Assembly (NCBI GenBank): GCA_037447655.1
Contig: JBBHKE010001167.1
Coordinates: forward strand, 1-64,000
Length of the DNA: 64,000 nucleotides
DNA from: Zygnema cylindricum
Taxonomy: Eukaryota > Streptophyta > Zygnematophyceae > Zygnematales > Zygnemataceae
Reading direction: 5' to 3'
The notes under the pieces: model-generated
Databases searched by the model: none
What the model was told of the DNA's origin: nothing
Seen by the model: the letters and a program-made list of their open reading frames with translations, nothing else
Position numbers and translations under genes: made by a program
Shown here: in pieces, positions 58,196-64,000 of the stretch
Layout: each line of letters opens with the position of its first letter
Numbering within the stretch: position 1 is the stretch's first letter

Positions 58196-58444
58196 GGTCA
58201 GAAAAGGAGGAGAGTGAAATTGAGAATAAAATTGTGAGTGCAGATTTTGAAACTGATTAGTGAGGAAGTGAGCAGTCAGTCAGTCGAAAAGTAATGTGAG
58301 AGAGACGTCAGAGAGAGAAAGTCACACAGTTAGTGAGAAGTGAAAATGAAAAGTGAGGTACGGAAGTGAGTTTACGGTTAGTTTTGAAATATACGGTGAG
58401 TCTGTTCAGTGAGTACGTCTGATGTTTAGCCTGAGAATACGGAG

Positions 58445-58720
58445 CATAGTTCAAAAGTAGGTGAAAGTAGGCCCATACAATATGCCTATTGTATGCAAAA
58501 CATACAATATGACCTTAAGACCCATATTGTATTCGAACTTATTCGGACCAATTAAAACATTCGGACCAAAATTTTTTATTTACACCGTCAGATTCGGACG
58601 ATCGGACGGTAGATGATCAAAGTAGCGATCTAAGAAGATCACATGAAAAGCCCATAACACAATTTACGATAAAGGCGCCGACCAAAGGCCTACCATAAAA
58701 ACACCTACTTTTGAACTATG
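58445..58720. mobile_element. hAT-type MITE family M, copy 4
   Basis: 276 bp, catagttcaaaagtagg to cctacttttgaactatg, 8-bp duplication atacggag / gtacggag (one difference). Confidence 0.85.
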
Positions 58721-59140
58721 GTACGGAGTTAGGTTTTGTTTACGACATTTTTTCCTTTGAGAGGGGGCAACCAACAACGGTATCAAGCCTTCAAACGATT
58801 CTCCCAATATGAGGAGGATTGTTAGGATATTGGGCGAATCGGCGTCGGCCGAAATCGCGCCGTCAAATGTTTTGTTCGGTTCGCGTCGGTTATGTTTTGT
58901 TTCGTCTGTACTTTATTTTGCGTCAGTTTAAGTGTACGGTTGGTTTGGTACTTATTGGTTTAAGTGAATCGGATGTCTGCAGATTCTGTTTCATGTTCGT
59001 GAAGCGTGACGCGATCTTTTTTTTCCGCGGGAATATTTTATGTGTACGACGAGCGGCAATACCTTTGTACGATCGATGCTGCTTCGATCCTGCAACGATC
59101 CTGCCACATTTTGCTCAGTTCACAGATAGCAGATTTGTCA

Positions 59141-60387
59141 TAGCCTGTTTCCACCGGAAAAAAAATCACTTCCGCAACATACGGGCGTTCGAATAATGTA
59201 CGGCTTTCCGAGCACCGATTTTTTTGTTTTCGGAAATTTTCGGAAAACCGTACAAACTAACTTCCTCAAAATATTGGGGGATATTGAAGTCGGGTTAAAG
59301 TAGCATATTTCTGTGAATTAGGGTGTGTCCCCATGTGCATAAGTAAGGGTTTTTTCCTGTCGTTTTGCTGTAAAACTTAGCGCCGTACTGCCTAAGTTGC
59401 AACCGTACGAAGGAATCGCAAATTTGTAGAGTACAATTTGCGTCATCCCTGAACTTAGGATGTACGAAAAGTTGTCGTCTTGTGCTTTTCGACCCACTTC
59501 GACGACAAAAAACGTCATCTTCAACCTTATCTTTAAAACACATGCGCGATGTGATTTAAAATTAGGTTTTTTCGATTGACAAATAGGAACATACATTCGC
59601 ACGTGCCGTAAATTTCGACAAAAATCCTACGATTTCGTTCGTTATGTTTTGTCCGTTTGCGTTCTAATACGACAAAGACAAGTACACAATTTGTTTGGAT
59701 TTGTCCGTTTTCGTCTAGTACGGATTTCTTTTTTTGCACGGGTCTTCAAATTCCGATGCCATTTCACGTCGAGCGGACAGGCGACGCGAAGACAAAGCGC
59801 ATCTTCTTCGACCGTGAAATTGCACAGGCTGGAAGGCGCTACGTCTACAATGTCACGGTAAGACATGCGACGTCACACGCAGGTACAAAAAACAACGTGC
59901 GACCACAGATTGTAGACGTTGACAACCGTCACATGTACTGTTGACGTATACAATCGTCACAAGCGTAAGTTACGATTTCGTCCTTACAGACATAGGGACA
60001 CTTGAACACCGGGTCCGGCGGATCCGCGCTAAAATACAAAGTAATTTCGCTAAGTTACAAGTACATGGGGACACACCCTTAGACCAACGGTAACCCGAAA
60101 AGCTGACGTAGCAAAAACAACATGCGAACGACTATTTTGTTGTTTTCGCGCGAAAAATCTGCAGGACTTTGAACCACCGTTGTCGTCCTTTGAACATAGT
60201 AAATTTGAAAATCTGCAGGTTTGTTTTTCGCGCCTATGTTTTTCAAAGCGTGTGACGTATCACAGGACACCTTCAATCGGAGTTACGTCCCAAAATTTTG
60301 GTGTGAACAAGACCCGTTTTCTGATGAGTTTTTGGAAAATCATCGGAATGGGCAAAAAGTTACAAGTGCTCCGGTGGGAATAGGCTA
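59141..60387. mobile_element. TIR DNA element T (unassigned superfamily), containing H3
   Basis: TIR tagcctgtttccaccgg / ccggtgggaataggcta, flanked by tca (59138-59140, 60388-60390). About 486 bp without H3. The intact F 5' LTR confirms the empty site (ttgtca followed by a cagtac-like stretch). No ORF. Confidence 0.75.
59321..60078. mobile_element. Harbinger-like MITE H3
   Basis: 758 bp, gggtgtgtccccatgt / acatggggacacaccc, duplication tta (59318-59320, 60079-60081). Internal tcctgtcgttttgctgtaaa resembles the left part of H2, so both belong to one family. Confidence 0.8.
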
Positions 60388-60835
60388 TCATACTGCAAAG
60401 AGCATATTTGTCAATGTAAGAGGTAGTTTGATGTTGCCGGCTATGGCAGGCGCACTCAGAGTGCATCTCGTCGTTATGCTTAGGGACTGTTTGCTATGTA
60501 TTGCTTTCAAATGTATTTGTTCTTTGTCTTTGTAGTGTATTTAGTGAGTTAGTTGAGTTAAGAGATAAATTAATCCATTAAATGTATTCAGTGTGAGTGT
60601 GAGTGTGAGTGTGAGTGAGAATAAGTGATCAATGCGAGTTAAGAATATGAGTGAGTTAGATTGGTAAGAGCGAGAGATAGTTTTGGAAAAGCTTCGGCTT
60701 AATATATTTATGTTTTGTTGATGTGGTTTGCTGTGAGGTGAATGAGATTTATTTGTGTGTAAGCTTCCGTTGTGCATCATCTTGGTTTATTGTTTGTGAA
60801 GTGAGTCGATCCTTTTTTGCGTTCTTAACACGATG

Positions 60836-61267
60836 GATGTGAGATAGTACCAAAAAACCACCAAAATATATTTTTGAAGAATCTCTCGTGACGCCTCTTT
60901 CACCATCTATTGGCATCCGAAATTTGCCGCGCTTACTTTTCTCAAATTTTCAACGACAAAATACGAACGATAAAACAATGACAGGAACGACAAAACACGA
61001 ACGTACAAAGTGTACATTCATGTAATTTTAACTTGCGGTTGGTTGTACAGATACGAGTTTCAACTTTTGTGCTTTTGGAATCTTTCACTGTGCTCGTAGT
61101 TTCAACATGAACTTACCTGGATCCTAAAGCACGTAGGCGATAGATTCCTTGCTGACACGACATGATGGAGAATTGAACAAAATATTACTGTAAACGTTTA
61201 CGTACGATTACTGTCGGCGCCTGATGGAGAAGAGGCCTTACTCTTTTATATTTTCTCATGCACTCGA
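60836..61267. other. no feature seen
   Basis: Intergenic sequence between element F and the LINE; no coding signal. Confidence 0.4.
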
Positions 61268-62957
61268 GTGGTTTACCACACCCCTTCTCCCTCCGATGGC
61301 ATTCGAGTGCTTTGTTGCCCCCTTGGTTCTGATGCTTTCGTGGCCCAATTCATTCATGATGCTTTACGAACAAATTTAGCCCAAGTGGACGATCTTCCTC
61401 GCCTTCCCGATCCCCAAGTTGCTTTTGCTATGTTAACCAGGTGTTTTCCCCACCGCCCTTCTTATCTTACTCGTACTTCCCCTCCCACTCCGACATTTAT
61501 CTCCTCTCTCTCGGCTTTTGACGATCGCCTCATGGAAGTCCTCCACACTCTGTTAGGTCGGGGGGCATTTGATCGCGAGTATGGGCCATCGACCCGCATT
61601 CAGGCATCCCTCCTTGACTCTGCTGGGGAGTTGGGTCTACTATCCACTGCTCGTGTTGCTCCCGCTGGCTATTTGGGAAGTTGGTGTCTTATTGCCTCCA
61701 CTCTTGTTTCCCGTTTCTTGGCTGGGGACACCCCCGTTCTAGCTAGTGTTATCCCCCGGGTTTCAGACGGTGTGTTGGCCTTTTAGCGATCTCTATTGGA
61801 CGCGTCACGTTCTCTTCCTCCCCATGACCTAGTGGATGTGCCAATTTTCTCCACCATTGTTATAAAATCTGTAAAGCGTGTCCAGGAATCAATTTTTGAT
61901 GGGGTTGTCGCCCCCATTAAATCTGACCTTCTCAAGGCGCTTCCCTCCGATTCTTTGAGTGCCCGTCTTCTCTCTTGTGGCGGACCTGGTTCTGGGTCTT
62001 GGCTTTTCGCTACACCGATTTTGTCCACTCTCCGATTCTCACCGGCTCAGTTCACCACCGCCCTCCGGTTTCGCCTTGGCCTCCCCCATCCTCCTTTACT
62101 ATGCTCTCTTATTTGTGCACGTGGTCGCGTCTTGGGGGCCGATGGTGTCCATTTGCTTCGTTGCTCCCATGGGGGAGATTTAATCCAGGCGCACGACACT
62201 ATTCTCGATGCCGTTGCGAATATCGCTTCAGAGGGGGGCTTTTCTGTGCGTCGAGAAGTTTCTCATATTATTCCCAAGCGTCGGATCGATGTTGTTCTGC
62301 TTGATGGTGCCCGTCGCATCTTCGGTGATATTGTTTTGGCGAACCCTACTTCAACTACAGTTGTTGGTCAGGCGGCTCGACATGTTGGGGTGGCGGCTCG
62401 TGATGCCGCTAAGGCGAAGGAGCGTGATTATGCCCACCGGGACCCTATGGATGACTTTATTCCGGTGGCGGTCGAGATCTTTGGTTGTCTGGGTGTTGCA
62501 ATGGACGAGTTTCTCCGTACTTGCGCTCGATGTGCTTTCGAGCGCCGAGGACAAGGAGCCCTCCTCCTTCGGTCCTTACTTCTTTTTATCGTCAACGCTT
62601 ATCTATGGCTTTACAACGAGTGCAAGCTTCTATTCTCCTCCGATCGGCTGTTGCGGCTATGGATCGTCGCATGGTTCCGGAACTCCCTCAACGTGCTCCC
62701 CCGGGATGGGGGGACTTACGAGGTTGCTTTTTGTAGTTATTTAATTGGGTTGGGGTTGTAGTTATGGCTTTGTCAATTGTCGTGCTTTTCATTTTGAGTT
62801 TGGCTGCTTTTAATTTCCTTGTTGTTGTTTTCTTTTTGTTTTTGTTGTGCTGTTATTTTATTCCCCTGTTGGTAGTTTTTCAGTTTCGGCCATGCCACCC
62901 CTTTTGTACCCCTGGACTCAGATGGTTTACCATCGTGCTTTTTAATTTATCCTGCAT
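61268..62957 (+). pseudogene. 5'-truncated LINE: C-terminal half of ORF and 3' UTR
   Basis: From 61268 one frame runs about 430 codons with a single TAG at 61784-61786. A 1-bp deletion near 62560 then shifts the last ~60 codons, which continue in another frame (LTSFYRQRLSMALQRVQASI, PELPQRAPPGWGDLRGCF). Before the stop: post-RT sequence (CCPLGSDAFVAQFIHDAL, FDDRLMEVLHTLLGRGAFDR). After it: a Cys/His-containing segment (GADGVHLLRCSHGGDLIQAH), then the nuclease-like domain (REVSHIIPKRRIDVVLLDGA, FGDIVLANPTS, KERDYAHRDPMDDFIPVAVE, IFGCLGVAMDEF). D-x-V then G-D-I-V and the later K-x-x-x-Y resemble PD-(D/E)XK nucleases. 3' UTR with hairpin gatggt-tt-accatc; ends tttatcctgc. Confidence 0.75.
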
Positions 62958-64000
62958 ATAAAGCCTTGTATATTAGCTATAGGGACAAAATAGGATTTTT
63001 TAATTCCTTTTTAGGTACAAGTGTCTCAACTTTGGGGCGCCAAAATGAACAATACAGCGCTTCATGGTGTGATCATAAACTCTAATATGGACCCTGTTAA
63101 ACACCGCGGTAGTTCGACAATTACTCATATATTACATATTGGTGCTTTGGACCTTGAATGTCTGAGCTTTACGTGATTTGAACCTGTGTCATTGAAATTT
63201 ATTATTAATGAACTTAATATTGTACTATGTTTTGTTACTGTCACTATGCACTTCAAAGTCCTGGCATCAGTTTCTTCATGGCGCTGATAATCAATTTTAA
63301 ATGATGCATTATCTCAGTATCTGAACGTTTCCATGTACGATTTCATCATTTTTAGACTTCTGTTACGAAATTACTGAAAGAGTTCAACTGGCTCAAACCC
63401 AAATTATTTGGAGTCAGTAAGGGTGGCTTGTACGGGCAGAAAAAACTATAGGGTATCACGCAAGTTGGAAAACAAATAGCGTCAGACCTAGTTCCCGGCG
63501 TAGAGAGAAAAGTACATTATCCACACTTTGAGTACACAACAAGTTTCTTTACAAAAGAAAGCACAAAAGAGTCATTTTGTGACTGGTCTTAAACTCTTAC
63601 TTGCCTTCAACAGCAACAATCCCTTTCAAGGAGGCATGTGCATTGGCCTTGAGTCGATTTATCTTCAAATGGGTTACTACTAAGTTAACACATTGAGCTG
63701 ACAATGCGGGACAAGTTTGGGGCAGACGATTCTCTAATTTTAAGCTTCAGCATGCAAATCATCGCTACAGCATGCAAACCATCTTTCAGGCTGTGTCTTC
63801 CACTATACCAAGAATTCACAAAATCTGTGGATGGCGAGTTGATCCATAGTAGATGGATGATGAATGCAAATGGCAGCTGTGTTTTTAAATTCTTCCAAAT
63901 GGACCTTAAAGATATAACAGTTAAGCTCTACTAAACACATGCAATGGTGTAACAGTCCGAGGTAAGTCATAACGAGGTGCATTTGAAAAGGAATGCCTTA
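62958..64000. other. no gene supported
   Basis: AT-rich flank. A 76-codon ORF at 63704-63934 is unrecognised and has no supporting splice or codon evidence. No continuation of the exon at 415-626 was found here. Confidence 0.4.

Larger units (their letters stand above)
54886..60830 (+). mobile_element. gag-only LTR retrotransposon F, with four later insertions
   Basis: Duplication cgatg (54881-54885, 60831-60835). LTRs tgttaggatattggg to gcgttcttaaca. PBS at 56655, ttggtatccgagcgggtct, complementary to a tRNA-Met 3' end in the usual plant way. Purine tract tatgaggaggat before the 3' LTR. Net length about 3.4 kb; only gag coding capacity, so it is non-autonomous. It contains a solo LTR, a MITE, a TIR element and a Harbinger-like MITE. 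Confidence 0.88.
58820..60830 (+). repeat. F 3' LTR, split by TIR element T
   Basis: Pieces 58820-59140 and 60391-60830, about 761 bp. Closely similar to the 5' LTR. Confidence 0.85.

Overview
The window is eukaryotic nuclear DNA dominated by nested transposable elements, with only two recognisable host gene pieces. GT-AG introns with long pyrimidine tracts, an A/B-type cyclin gene with an E2F-type site upstream, copia and chromodomain-bearing gypsy elements, and primer sites matching plant-type initiator tRNA-Met suggest a plant-lineage genome, perhaps a streptophyte alga. Nothing here fixes the species. No rRNA, canonical tRNA or CRISPR array was seen.

Layout. 1-630: one internal exon (415-626) of an endonuclease/exonuclease/phosphatase-like membrane protein. 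630-8300: decayed LINE copies and three copies of a ~219-bp MITE. 8300-12800: a GC-rich island with a four-exon cyclin gene on the minus strand (9401-11724), its introns full of purine/pyrimidine simple repeats. 13429-15095: a palindrome with ~827-bp arms. 15709-16072: a hAT-type MITE.

17663-41708: a gypsy element (minus, TSD TCTTC). Its integrase is split by a copia element (21782-37131, TSD TCGGC). Both LTRs of that copia are themselves split by gag-only copia relatives: 22283-26655 (TSD CAACC) and 32029-36533 (TSD ATTCG).

41709-54290: MITEs, two hAT-like elements and two Harbinger-like elements. One Harbinger-like element holds a solo copia LTR (45279-46327); the other holds a full-length copia (47249-53794, TSD ATGGT). 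54886-60830: a gag-only LTR element (TSD CGATG) carrying a solo LTR, a MITE and a TIR transposon that itself contains a Harbinger-like MITE. 61268-62957: a 5'-truncated LINE ending in a nuclease-like domain.

How it fits together. The copia family shares an unusual architecture. The gag ATG lies exactly 20 nt inside the LTR, the primer-binding site is translated as part of gag, and that site is complementary to the anticodon arm (not the 3' end) of initiator tRNA-Met. The LTRs of three subfamilies share two structured modules. Two non-autonomous members carry gag fused in frame to shrunken relics of pol, and one of these is a fully open 625-codon ORF. The autonomous copies seen here have lesions, so a helper would have to come from elsewhere in the genome. 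All calls come from reading the sequence; no database search was made.
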